Assembly (NCBI GenBank): GCA_003021755.1
Contig: PXQZ01000001.1
Span: forward strand, 1-26,170
Reading direction: 5' to 3'
Origin: Halobacteriales archaeon QH_8_67_36
GTDB lineage: Archaea > Halobacteriota > Halobacteria > Halobacteriales > Haloarculaceae
DNA: 26,170 nucleotides
Both the position numbers and the translations under genes were made by a program. The number at the start of each line of letters is the position of its first letter. The stretch's first letter is position 1. Under the pieces are notes generated by a model that searched no databases, was not told where the DNA came from, and saw nothing but the letters and a program-made list of their open reading frames with translations. Below are positions 15,024 through 20,963 of this stretch, piece by piece.

Positions 15024-15421
15024 CCTTACCTTTTGACGGTAAGAGAATCCCACTGTCGACGGCACTTCGCGCCGTCCGCGCGGCATCTCCGACGCCACGC
15101 TGTTCACGGCGGTGACGAGACGCGAAGCGTCCCGTTCGCATCTTGGAAATCAGAGGTTTCCAATGGTCGGAGAATCTCTGATTCCCCTCGACACCGGAAA
15201 CCTTCGATTTCTGGAGACGGGCGTGGATTGCGCGAACTCGGTTGGCGGGATCGGGCTCGCCTTTGGCCTCGCCGACCTTCGGACGGTCCGCAGGAGAGGC
15301 AGGTGGGTCGTCACCCACCTCCAGCGGATGGTGGGAGCGTTCCTCGCGACGATCAGTGCCGTCTCGGCGGTCAACCCAGCTCGCTCGGTGCCGTCGCGAA
15401 CGAGGCCGACGAGTCGGGAGT
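15024..15421. repeat. 398-base non-coding stretch with inverted repeats
   Basis: No gene is supported; open frames on both strands are rich in Arg, Ser and Pro and lack domains. Visible structure: gacgc-gaa-gcgtc (15119-15131); an 11-bp inverted repeat with one mismatch, ggaaatcagag (15145-15155) and ctctgattccc (15176-15186); and the perfect aggtgggt/acccacct pair (15301-15308, 15313-15320) with a 4-base loop. The block from about 15115 to 15225 resembles an interspersed intergenic repeat I associate with haloarchaeal genomes, but only one copy is in this window. The HAD gene promoter must lie near the right end; no TATA box is evident there. Confidence 0.55.
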
Positions 15422-16285
15422 ATGCAAGTCGACGCTGTCGTGCTGGACATCGACGGGGTGCTCGTGGATGTAGCCGACTCCTACCGACGAGCCATCGTCG
15501 AGTCCGTCGAGCGGGTGTACGGCGACACCATCGCGAAGGGGACGGTGCAGCGGTTCAAGAACGCCGGCGGGTTCAACAACGACTGGGAACTGACCGACGC
15601 GGCGGCGCTGTTCGTCCTCACGACACGCGAGACGGACGTGGACGTGTCCGCCTTCACCGACGCTATCGCCGAACAGGGCGGCGGCCTCGGCGCGGCGAAG
15701 GCCGTCGTTCGGGAGCTGCTGTGTGAAAGCGAAGCCGACGACATCCTCGCGGCGTGGGACCCGGAACGGCTCCGCGAGGTGTTCCAGACGCTGTATCTGG
15801 GCGGCGAGCTGTACCGTGACCTGGAGAGGGGTAAGCCAGCCTTCGACGCGCCGGGATACATCAATGACGAGCCGAAGCTGGTGAGCGAGGCGACTCTGGA
15901 GACGCTCCAGAAGCGGTACGCGGTCGGCGTCGTCACCGGCCGCCCCGCCGCGGAGGCCGACATCGCGATGAACAGGGTCGGGCTCCCGGTTCCCGACGAA
16001 CACCGCTTCACGATGGACGACTGGGCGGCGGGGAAACCCCATCCGCACGCACTGCTGACGCTGGCCGAGCGCTTCGACGCCCGCCGGGTGGCCTTCGCCG
16101 GCGACACGCTGGACGACATCCGGACGGCCGTCAACGCCGACGACGAGGACCCCGACCGGGTCTACTACGGTGTCGGCGTGTTGACCGGCGGCCTCACGGG
16201 CGAGGACGGCCGGGCCACGTACGCGAGTGCGGGGGCCAGCGCCGTCGTCGAGAGCGTCGAGGACCTGCCGGACCTACTGGAGTGA
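15422..16285 (+). CDS. HAD-superfamily hydrolase (subfamily IA, TIGR01548-like)
   Basis: 287 aa. The HAD motifs are complete: motif I DIDGVL with nucleophile D9 and acid D11, motif II VVTGRP with T172, motif III K205 in GKPHPHA, and motif IV AGDTLDDI with D228 and D231. The cap domain lies in the large insert after motif I (about 20-150). HAD IA enzymes are Mg-dependent phosphatases of small metabolites in the cytoplasm. The TIGR01548 group is sometimes linked to histidine biosynthesis (phosphatase acting with histidinol-phosphate aminotransferase), but no his gene is present here, so the substrate is open. The open frame extends to 15242, but the family N-terminus MQVDAVVLDIDG begins at the ATG at 15422. 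Confidence 0.9.
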   Translation: MQVDAVVLDIDGVLVDVADSYRRAIVESVERVYGDTIAKGTVQRFKNAGGFNNDWELTDAAALFVLTTRETDVDVSAFTDAIAEQGGGLGAAKAVVRELLCESEADDILAAWDPERLREVFQTLYLGGELYRDLERGKPAFDAPGYINDEPKLVSEATLETLQKRYAVGVVTGRPAAEADIAMNRVGLPVPDEHRFTMDDWAAGKPHPHALLTLAERFDARRVAFAGDTLDDIRTAVNADDEDPDRVYYGVGVLTGGLTGEDGRATYASAGASAVVESVEDLPDLLE

Positions 16286-16344
16286 GCCGCCGAGCGAACT
16301 GCCACCATCGAAAGCCCCAGGCAAGCACGTCCGGTCGCACAACG

Positions 16345-16350
16345 CTTATT
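16345..16350 (+). promoter_or_regulatory. TATA-like box of npdG
   Basis: cttatt is centred about 26 bases before the ATG at 16374, predicting a leaderless mRNA and supporting that start. Confidence 0.5.
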
Positions 16351-16373
16351 CGCGGTTCGCCCTACCCCAGCGT

Positions 16374-17033
16374 ATGGACATCGCGTTACTCGGCGGCACC
16401 GGCGACATCGGCGAAGGGCTCGCCCTGCGCTGGGCGAACGACACCAGCCACACGGTCATCGTCGGCTCGCGGGACGCCGACAAAGCTGCGGCGAAAGCCG
16501 AGGAGTACGAGGCCGAACTCGACGGCCGCGAGGTCGACGTCGCCGGGCTGGCAAACGAGGACGCCGCCGCCCGGGCGGACGTGGTCGTGACGGCCGTCCC
16601 GGCCTACCACCTCACGGACACTGTCGAAGCGGTGGCCGACGAACTGGACGACACCATCCTCGTCTCCCCCGCCGTCGGTATGAAACGCGACGAGGACGGC
16701 TTCCACTACAACCGCCCCGGCGTCGGCAGCGTCACCCAGCTGGCCGCCGAGGCCGCCCCCGACGGAACCCCGGTCGTCGGCGCGTTCCACAATCTCGCGG
16801 CCGGCCGGCTGGCCGACCCGGAAGCTGATCTCGACTGGGACACCATCGTCGTCGGCGACGACAGGGACGCGAAGGCCACCGTCTCCGAACTCGCCGAGGG
16901 TATCGAGGGGCTCCGGGCGCTGGACGGCGGCCCGCTCGCCAACGCCGCCGAGGTCGAGGGGCTGACCCCCCTGCTGATCAACGTCGCTCGCCACAACGAC
17001 GGGCTGCACGACCTCGGCGTGCAGTTTCGGTAG
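16374..17033 (+). CDS. npdG: F420:NADPH oxidoreductase (NADPH-dependent F420 reductase)
   Basis: 219 aa, normal for the family. It transfers hydride between coenzyme F420 and NADP(H) in the cytoplasm. The N-terminal dinucleotide loop is LLGGTGDIGEGLALRW (5-20), followed by VIVGSRD (28-34), whose Ser-Arg fits NADP specificity. ADVVVTAVPAYHL (67-79) and VVGAFHNLAAGRLAD are family blocks; the C-terminal NAAEVEGLTPLLINVARHN closes the F420-binding side. The open frame begins at 16227 but overlaps the HAD gene with non-family sequence; the ATG at 16374 has a TATA-like box at the right distance. No F420 biosynthesis genes are adjacent. It is followed by a structured repeat (17079-17182). Confidence 0.95.
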   Translation: MDIALLGGTGDIGEGLALRWANDTSHTVIVGSRDADKAAAKAEEYEAELDGREVDVAGLANEDAAARADVVVTAVPAYHLTDTVEAVADELDDTILVSPAVGMKRDEDGFHYNRPGVGSVTQLAAEAAPDGTPVVGAFHNLAAGRLADPEADLDWDTIVVGDDRDAKATVSELAEGIEGLRALDGGPLANAAEVEGLTPLLINVARHNDGLHDLGVQFR

Positions 17034-17078
17034 CTGGCGTAGACGCTTTTGTTTCGGGAAACGGCACGCTCGCTAATA

Positions 17079-17182
17079 GCCAGAAAGCCCCCGACCGCTC
17101 GACGGCCGCGACTCGCTGCGCCCTTCGCTCCAATGCTTGCGTCGTCTCGCTCGCCGAGCGGTCGGCCCCTTTCAGTCCCACC
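17079..17182 (+). repeat. Structured interspersed repeat, copy 1
   Basis: About 104 bases after npdG, beginning gccagaaagccc and ending gcccctttcagtcccacc (17165-17182). It folds as GAAAG/CTTTC (17083-17087, 17169-17173), a symmetric CCC/CCC internal loop, then a perfect 11-bp stem (17091-17101 with 17155-17165). Copy 2 at 18853-18966 has the same layout; three stem pairs differ by double compensatory changes. Minus-strand frames through it are not credible genes. No transposase is present. The 3' flank ends ggggcttactggc (17202-17214), weakly resembling the inverted end beside copy 2. Confidence 0.85.
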
Positions 17183-17292
17183 TGTAGCCGTTTGACCAGC
17201 CGGGGCTTACTGGCCGTACTGAGTCGCGTTAGCAGCTCTGATAGTAGCTGGACAAATGTTCCTGGCCGCAGTTCCGGAGGGATTGCGCACCG

Positions 17293-17298
17293 TTTTTG
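17293..17298 (+). promoter_or_regulatory. TATA-like element favouring the GTG start of the ferredoxin gene
   Basis: tttttg is centred about 26 bases before the GTG at 17322. It lies inside the coding region if the ATG at 17256 were used, so it argues for the GTG. Confidence 0.4.
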
Positions 17299-17321
17299 AC
17301 GGCAGGGTTCTACGGGCCGGT

Positions 17322-18005
17322 GTGGCGTCCCCATACGAGATACTCGGCGTCGACCCCGAAGCGGACGAGGCCGAGATAGTCGATGCCTACCGGGAGCGTG
17401 TCAAGGAGACCCACCCCGACCAGGGCGGGTCGACGGAGGCGTTCCTCGCGGTGAAGACGGCCTTCGAGCGCATCGAGAACGGCTGGGAGCCGGGTGATGC
17501 CGTCCCGGAGCACGACGTACCCGGCGGGATGGACGCGGGGACTGTGGAGGCCGACGAGCCGACAGAAGAGCCCCCGGAGCCGGAGGGCGTCAAGGTGGAG
17601 TACCTGAACTACGAGGTGATGGCCGACCGGCTGTGGGAGCTGACCGACGACGACCTCTTCGAGAAGGCGGCCGACGGCGGGCTCCCCGGGGAGGACTACG
17701 GCGAGCTTTACGTCCGAGAGAACGAGTCGCTGCTCGAAGCGGCCGAACGACAGGGGTACGCCTGGCCCTTTGCCTGCCGCGGCGGGGCTTGCACGAACTG
17801 CGCCGTCGCCGTCGTCGAGGGGGAAATGCCGTCGCCGTCGAGTCACATCCTCCCTAAGGAACTCCACGACCGCGGCATCCGCCTCTCCTGTATCGTCGCC
17901 CCGGAGACGGACGCCAGAATCGTCTACAACGTCAAGCACCTGCCCGCCGTGCAGGATCTGCTCCTGCCGGCGAGCCGGTTCGAGGCGTCGTCGTCGACGG
18001 ACTAA
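17322..18005 (+). CDS. J-domain/[2Fe-2S] ferredoxin fusion protein
   Basis: 227 aa from the GTG at 17322 (249 aa from the ATG at 17256). Family members begin right at the J-domain, as VASPYEILGVDPEA does here, so I prefer the GTG. Residues 1-55: a J-domain with the Hsp70-stimulating HPD (31-33) and a following helix (AFLAVKTAFERI). An acidic Glu/Pro linker runs to about 90. The C-terminal plant-type [2Fe-2S] domain has CRGGACTNC (C152, C157, C160) and C190 in LSCIVAP. The acidic insert before the cluster (ELTDDDLFEKAADGGLPGEDYGELYV) is characteristic of haloarchaeal ferredoxins. It is probably an electron carrier recruited to, or matured with, the DnaK system; this role is inferred. It converges with the thioredoxin gene across a stem-loop cluster. 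Confidence 0.9.
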   Translation: MASPYEILGVDPEADEAEIVDAYRERVKETHPDQGGSTEAFLAVKTAFERIENGWEPGDAVPEHDVPGGMDAGTVEADEPTEEPPEPEGVKVEYLNYEVMADRLWELTDDDLFEKAADGGLPGEDYGELYVRENESLLEAAERQGYAWPFACRGGACTNCAVAVVEGEMPSPSSHILPKELHDRGIRLSCIVAPETDARIVYNVKHLPAVQDLLLPASRFEASSSTD

Positions 18006-18092
18006 GCAGTAGCCGTGAGCGCGTTTCATCGCGCGAAATCGGGGACGGGAAGGCTACGTATCGTAGAGGATCGGGATGGTCGGTAATAGCAT

Positions 18093-18220
18093 CCGGCGAG
18101 CGAAGCGAGCCGGTTCGACCGCGGCGAACCGACAACCGCGCGGCCAAGCCGCGCGACGGGCGGCGAAGCCGCGATTTTTCCCATGTTTTTGCCGCGGAAG
18201 CGTGTCGAGCGAACGACACG
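18093..18220. repeat. Stem-loop cluster between the convergent ferredoxin and thioredoxin genes
   Basis: Six inverted repeats or repeat-like units in about 130 bases: ccggc/gccgg around GCGAGCGAAGCGAGC (18093-18113); ggttcg/cgaacc (18112-18117, 18125-18130); the perfect 8-bp cgcgcggc-caa-gccgcgcg (18137-18155); gcggc-gaa-gccgc (18160-18172); and cgtgtcg/cgacacg (18201-18207, 18214-18220). A further small palindrome, ctacg-tat-cgtag, precedes them at 18054-18066. No protein frame is credible. It shares its core motif with the cluster after the PIN-ATPase gene. Confidence 0.8.
18160..18179 (+). terminator. Hairpin plus T-run terminator candidate after the ferredoxin gene
   Basis: gcggc-gaa-gccgc is followed by gattttt, and a second T5 run lies at 18186-18190. 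This fits archaeal T-rich termination for the plus-strand transcript, although it is 155-185 bases past the stop codon. Confidence 0.45.
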
Positions 18221-18231
18221 TCGGAACGTGT

Positions 18232-18236
18232 AAAAA
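18232..18236 (-). terminator. T-run terminator candidate after the thioredoxin gene
   Basis: The plus-strand A5 run gives TTTTT on the minus strand about 12 bases past the thioredoxin stop, a typical archaeal T-tract terminator. Confidence 0.4.
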
Positions 18237-18247
18237 CTGGATGCCAG

Positions 18248-18514
18248 TCAGGCCGATGCCTGCGTCAGCGCGTCCTCGATGTCGTCGGCCTGCGTGACGC
18301 CGACGAAGCGCTCGACGACGCCGTCGTCGTTCTCGACGATGAGCGTCGGGAGCGAGCGGACCTGGTACTCGTTGGCAACGTCCTGTTTCTCGTCGACGTT
18401 TATCTTCTCGAACTCGACGTCGGTCCACTCCTCTTCGAGGTCTTCGAGGATGGGGTCCTGGGTCTTGCAGGGGCCACACCAGTCGGCGTAGAAGTCCTTG
18501 AGCGTGACAGCCAT
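18248..18514 (-). CDS. Small thioredoxin-family protein
   Basis: 88 aa, shorter than typical thioredoxin (about 105), in the size range of archaeal mini-thioredoxins. The redox site WCGPCK is at 12-17 in DFYADWCGPCK. VEFEKINVDE is the central strand region, and RSLPTLIVENDD carries the conserved cis-proline. The N-terminal beta-alpha unit is reduced, with the protein starting almost at the active-site strand. It is expected to be a cytoplasmic disulfide reductant; its electron donor is not in the window. The frame is open upstream to 18559, but MAVTLKDFYADW is the family start. Minus-strand ccttatcc (18543-18550) is a TATA-like element about 32 bases upstream. It is divergent from Sec61beta with 104 bases between. 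Confidence 0.93.
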   Translation of the reverse strand: MAVTLKDFYADWCGPCKTQDPILEDLEEEWTDVEFEKINVDEKQDVANEYQVRSLPTLIVENDDGVVERFVGVTQADDIEDALTQASA

Positions 18515-18585
18515 GGTTCTTCTGGGCCTAAACTGTGGGGTCGGATAAGGATTGTCCATGTGGGTGCGAGATAAACGAAGCCGAA

Positions 18586-18594
18586 AGGCTTACT
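18586..18594 (+). promoter_or_regulatory. Promoter of the Sec61beta gene
   Basis: aggcttact, preceded by an A-rich BRE-like cgaaa, is centred about 28 bases before the ATG at 18619. It indicates a leaderless or short-leader transcript. Confidence 0.4.
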
Positions 18595-18618
18595 CCGGGT
18601 GAGAGAAGAGACCCGGGT

Positions 18619-18789
18619 ATGAGCAGCGACAGCGGCGGACTGATGTCCAGTGCCGGACTCGTCCGGTACTTCGACGCCGAGGACAGCAACACCATCCGAA
18701 TCGACCCGCGAACCATCGTCGCCTTTGGCGTCCTCTTTGGCGCGCTCGTGTTGATTCTGAACGCGATGATTCAGACCGGCGGCCTTTAG
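18619..18789 (+). CDS. secG: Preprotein translocase subunit Sec61beta (SecG)
   Basis: 56 aa, the usual size for archaeal Sec61beta. A flexible Ser/Gly-rich N-terminus (MSSDSGGLMSSAGL) is followed by the conserved VRYFDAEDSNTIRIDPRTIVAFGV block, and a single C-terminal membrane helix (about 33-52, VAFGVLFGALVLILNAMI). It is the small accessory subunit of the SecYE beta channel in the cytoplasmic membrane. The open frame reaches back to 18535 through sequence with no family match; the ATG at 18619 gives the expected protein. It is monocistronic by context: divergent from thioredoxin, and followed by a roughly 320-base repeat-bearing gap. Confidence 0.95.
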   Translation: MSSDSGGLMSSAGLVRYFDAEDSNTIRIDPRTIVAFGVLFGALVLILNAMIQTGGL

Positions 18790-18852
18790 GAAAGCGACGG
18801 TTTGTTTCGGTGGTAGCGTGTTCCGACAGCAGCCGAGCAGCAACCGCTGAGA

Positions 18853-18966
18853 GCCAGAAAGCCCCGGCCCGTTCGACTCGGGGGACTCGCTGCGCTCCTC
18901 GGCCTCCGGCCTGCGGTGCTTACGTCGTCCGCCTTCGCCGAACGGGCCGCCCCTTTCAGTCCCACC
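18853..18966 (+). repeat. Structured interspersed repeat, copy 2
   Basis: About 114 bases in the gap after Sec61beta, starting gccagaaagccccgg and ending gcccctttcagtcccacc (18949-18966, identical to copy 1). Same fold: GAAAG/CTTTC (18857-18861, 18953-18957), CCC/CCC loop, perfect 11-bp stem (18865-18875 with 18939-18949). The interior shares actcgctgcgc (18885-18895) and a 13-base tgcttRcgtcgtc block with copy 1. Both copies lie on the plus strand after plus-strand genes. The rest of 18790-19108 holds no gene. Confidence 0.85.
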
Positions 18967-18992
18967 CGTAGACGGTTGGTCGAACAGCGTTC

Positions 18993-19023
18993 GGTGGGAC
19001 TGAACGGGCCGGGACTTTCTGGC
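18993..19023 (-). repeat. Inverted, internally deleted mini-copy of the structured repeat
   Basis: Read on the minus strand, these 31 bases are the first 22 bases of the repeat (21/22 identical to 18853-18874) joined directly to its last nine bases (agtcccacc). The interior of roughly 80 bases is missing. With copy 2 it forms 22-bp terminal inverted repeats and a 12-bp inner inverted repeat (18955-18966 with 18993-19004), so 18853-19023 looks like a small MITE-like unit. Confidence 0.75.
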
Positions 19024-19077
19024 TGTTTGCACTCCAATGAGCGGTACTTCCCGGCCGGGCTTGGCCGTGGTCCACCT

Positions 19078-19086
19078 CGTTTAACT
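19078..19086 (+). promoter_or_regulatory. TATA-like box of the FAU-1 operon
   Basis: cgtttaact is centred about 27 bases before the ATG at 19109, just after the repeat unit ends at 19023. Confidence 0.5.
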
Positions 19087-19108
19087 GAATCCGAGTCCTT
19101 GAGCGCGT

Positions 19109-19483
19109 ATGCACTTCACGCAGCGCGAACAGGCCGCGCTCCGGGACGCTGGACTGGACCAGGACGCTATCGAGGCCGCCTCCGATGCGGTGGTCGAAAC
19201 GACCGACGAAGCGGCCGCGGCCCTCGAAGCGTTCTTCGACGGACGAGAGGCCGTCTACTCGGATATGGACATCGCCCACAGCAGCAGCGCGATCCAGGAA
19301 CACACGCTGGAGTTCGTCGACCTGTACACCCACGCCGACGACATCCGGGGGTACGTCCGCTTCGACTCGTGGGGCGTCCCCGTCGAGGGCGGGCGCGTGC
19401 TCACCGACGCAAAGGTGGAGTTGACGCTCGGCCCGACCGTGAACGGTCGGGTCCGCTTCGCCGGTGACGAGGACGCGCTATGA
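19109..19483 (+). CDS. Conserved haloarchaeal protein of unknown function, coupled to FAU-1
   Basis: 124 aa. It has an N-terminal helical half (QREQAALRDAGLDQDAIEAASDAVVETTDEAAAALEAFF, 5-43) and a C-terminal beta-rich half (IRGYVRFDSWGVPVEGGRVLTDAKVELTLG). No cysteines, membrane segments or known catalytic motif are visible. Its stop overlaps the FAU-1 start as ATGA (19480-19483), so the two are translationally coupled and probably act together or need matched amounts. The conserved partner is an RNA-binding protein, which suggests a role in RNA metabolism, but that is inference. Start: ATG at 19109 with a TATA-like box 27 bases upstream. Confidence 0.85.
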   Translation: MHFTQREQAALRDAGLDQDAIEAASDAVVETTDEAAAALEAFFDGREAVYSDMDIAHSSSAIQEHTLEFVDLYTHADDIRGYVRFDSWGVPVEGGRVLTDAKVELTLGPTVNGRVRFAGDEDAL

Positions 19484-20880
19484 ACGTTCGGGTCAGGGGC
19501 ATCTACGCGACGGCACTGACGCGGCTACTGTCCGACGCCGGCGTCGACGTGGTCCAGGCCTCCGGCCCCATCGAGGCCCGGTTCGACGCCGAGTTCCCGG
19601 TCGAGCGGGCCGGGGCCAGCGTCGAGACGACCGACGACCAGCAGGGCGTCGGCGTCAGCGGCGACCGTGAGACGGTCGAACGGGTGGTCGCGGAACTGCG
19701 GGACCTCGGCCGGGACGCGCTGGCATGGGCCGACCCGCTTCCGGTTCGAGCGGTCTACGCCGGCGAAGTGACCGAGACGCTCGGCAGCGGTGCCGTCGTC
19801 GACTGCGGCGACGGCGAGGGGTTTCTCCCGTACTCGAACAGCGACGAGCGCGTCGAGACCGGCGACCGCCTGCGGGTTCAGGTCATCGAGGGCGCGGCGC
19901 CGTGGACCGACGGCCGGCCCGTTCTCGATGGAGCCGTCGCAGTCCGGGGCGAACTCCTCACCCTGGTCCGGGGCGGGTCGAACAGCAGCACGGCGTCGGG
20001 CCCGGCGATGCTCGACGTCGTCGCGGCCGACCCACACGAGGGCTGGGGCGTCTCCTGGGAGGGCGCGAGCGACGACGCGAGCTTCGACGCTATCGCCGAC
20101 GCGCTCGCGGCGGCCAACGAGCGGGCGGCAGCCATCGACGACGCGCTGGCCGGGGCCGACGACCCCGCGGACGCGGCCCCCACGCGACAGTTCGACGGCG
20201 GCGCGACGACGTGGGTGTGGTTCGGCCGGGAGAGCCGCTTCGAACTGGACGCTGTCCGCCGCGACGTGACGACGACGATGGCGGGCCACCACCGCGTGAA
20301 GGCCGGCTCGCGGAGCGCGAGCGCGGCCGTCGACTACGTCGAGGCGCTGTGTGACGACCCCGGGAGCGACGGCGAGACGGGCTTTCCCTTCGCCGTCACG
20401 GCCCGGCAGTTCGGCCCCAGAGCGGGCGACACACTGCGGCTAGGCCACGGAAAGCCCGACGGCCGTCTCATTACGCTGGGCCGGGCCGACGTGCAGTCGG
20501 TCGACGCCGACGGCACCGTCACCGTCGAACGGTCGATGTCCGCCGGCGGCGAGTACGATGGGCTAGACGTCCCCAAGGAAGCCGGCGACGTGGCGGAGAC
20601 GACGCTGAAGGAGGGCCGGTGGTGGTATCCGACGGTGTACCGCGACGGCGACGGAACGAAGAAGGGCACCTACGTCAATATCTGCACGCCCGTCGAGATA
20701 TTCCCCGACACCGCCCGTTACGTCGACCTCCACGTCGACGTGCTCAAACACGCGGATGGGACCGTCGAACGGGTCGACGACGACGAACTCGACGCCGCCG
20801 TCGAGGCGGGACATGTCCCCGAGGAACTGGCCGAGCGGGCGCGGAGCGTCGCCACAGCGGTGGCCAGCGCGCTGTCGTAG
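19480..20880 (+). CDS. fau-1: FAU-1 family RNA-binding protein / probable ribonuclease
   Basis: 466 aa. Archaeal FAU-1 is an AU-rich RNA-binding protein related to RNase E/G and reported to act in rRNA (5S precursor) processing. An RNase E-like S1 domain sits at about 90-160 (VRAVYAGEVTETLGSGAVVDCG...GDRLRVQVIE). The middle section (200-320) contains a long Ala/Asp-rich helix and TRQFDGGATTWVWFGRESRFELDAVRR. A C-terminal DUF402 domain covers about 330-455, with EGRWWYPTVYRDG (378-390), GTYVNICTPVEIF (396-408) and YVDLHVDVLKHADGTVERVDDDEL (414-437). It is the second gene of an operon through the ATGA overlap. It converges with the LVIVD gene, with 83 bases between stops holding no obvious hairpin. 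Confidence 0.95.
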   Translation: MNVRVRGIYATALTRLLSDAGVDVVQASGPIEARFDAEFPVERAGASVETTDDQQGVGVSGDRETVERVVAELRDLGRDALAWADPLPVRAVYAGEVTETLGSGAVVDCGDGEGFLPYSNSDERVETGDRLRVQVIEGAAPWTDGRPVLDGAVAVRGELLTLVRGGSNSSTASGPAMLDVVAADPHEGWGVSWEGASDDASFDAIADALAAANERAAAIDDALAGADDPADAAPTRQFDGGATTWVWFGRESRFELDAVRRDVTTTMAGHHRVKAGSRSASAAVDYVEALCDDPGSDGETGFPFAVTARQFGPRAGDTLRLGHGKPDGRLITLGRADVQSVDADGTVTVERSMSAGGEYDGLDVPKEAGDVAETTLKEGRWWYPTVYRDGDGTKKGTYVNICTPVEIFPDTARYVDLHVDVLKHADGTVERVDDDELDAAVEAGHVPEELAERARSVATAVASALS

Positions 20881-20963
20881 CGCCACTGCTCACGGTTCTC
20901 CTGTACCCGCGTTGCTTTCGAGATGTCTCTCTTCGGTCGATGTCTCGCGCTGCTCGTGCCTCG

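Noticed and set aside
15024..15421. RNase P RNA or SRP RNA gene
   Set aside because: The conserved core sequences of neither RNA are recognisable; only simple hairpins are seen.
15112..15726. Plus-strand frame before and into the HAD gene
   Set aside because: Becomes Arg-rich as it enters the HAD gene out of phase; no domain.
17256..17321. ATG at 17256 as start of the ferredoxin gene
   Set aside because: The 22 extra residues do not fit the J-domain family, and a TATA-like element for the GTG at 17322 would lie inside the coding region. Not excluded.
16978..17334. 118-residue minus-strand frame over repeat copy 1
   Set aside because: It is produced by the structured repeat; a similar frame (18786-19037) arises at copy 2. 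Similar translations reflect repeat homology, not a protein family.
18093..18220. CRISPR array
   Set aside because: The units are inverted repeats of differing sequence with no identical direct repeats or uniform spacers, and no cas gene is present.
18853..19023. Full insertion sequence
   Set aside because: Too short, with no transposase frame and no visible target-site duplication; kept as a MITE-like repeat only.
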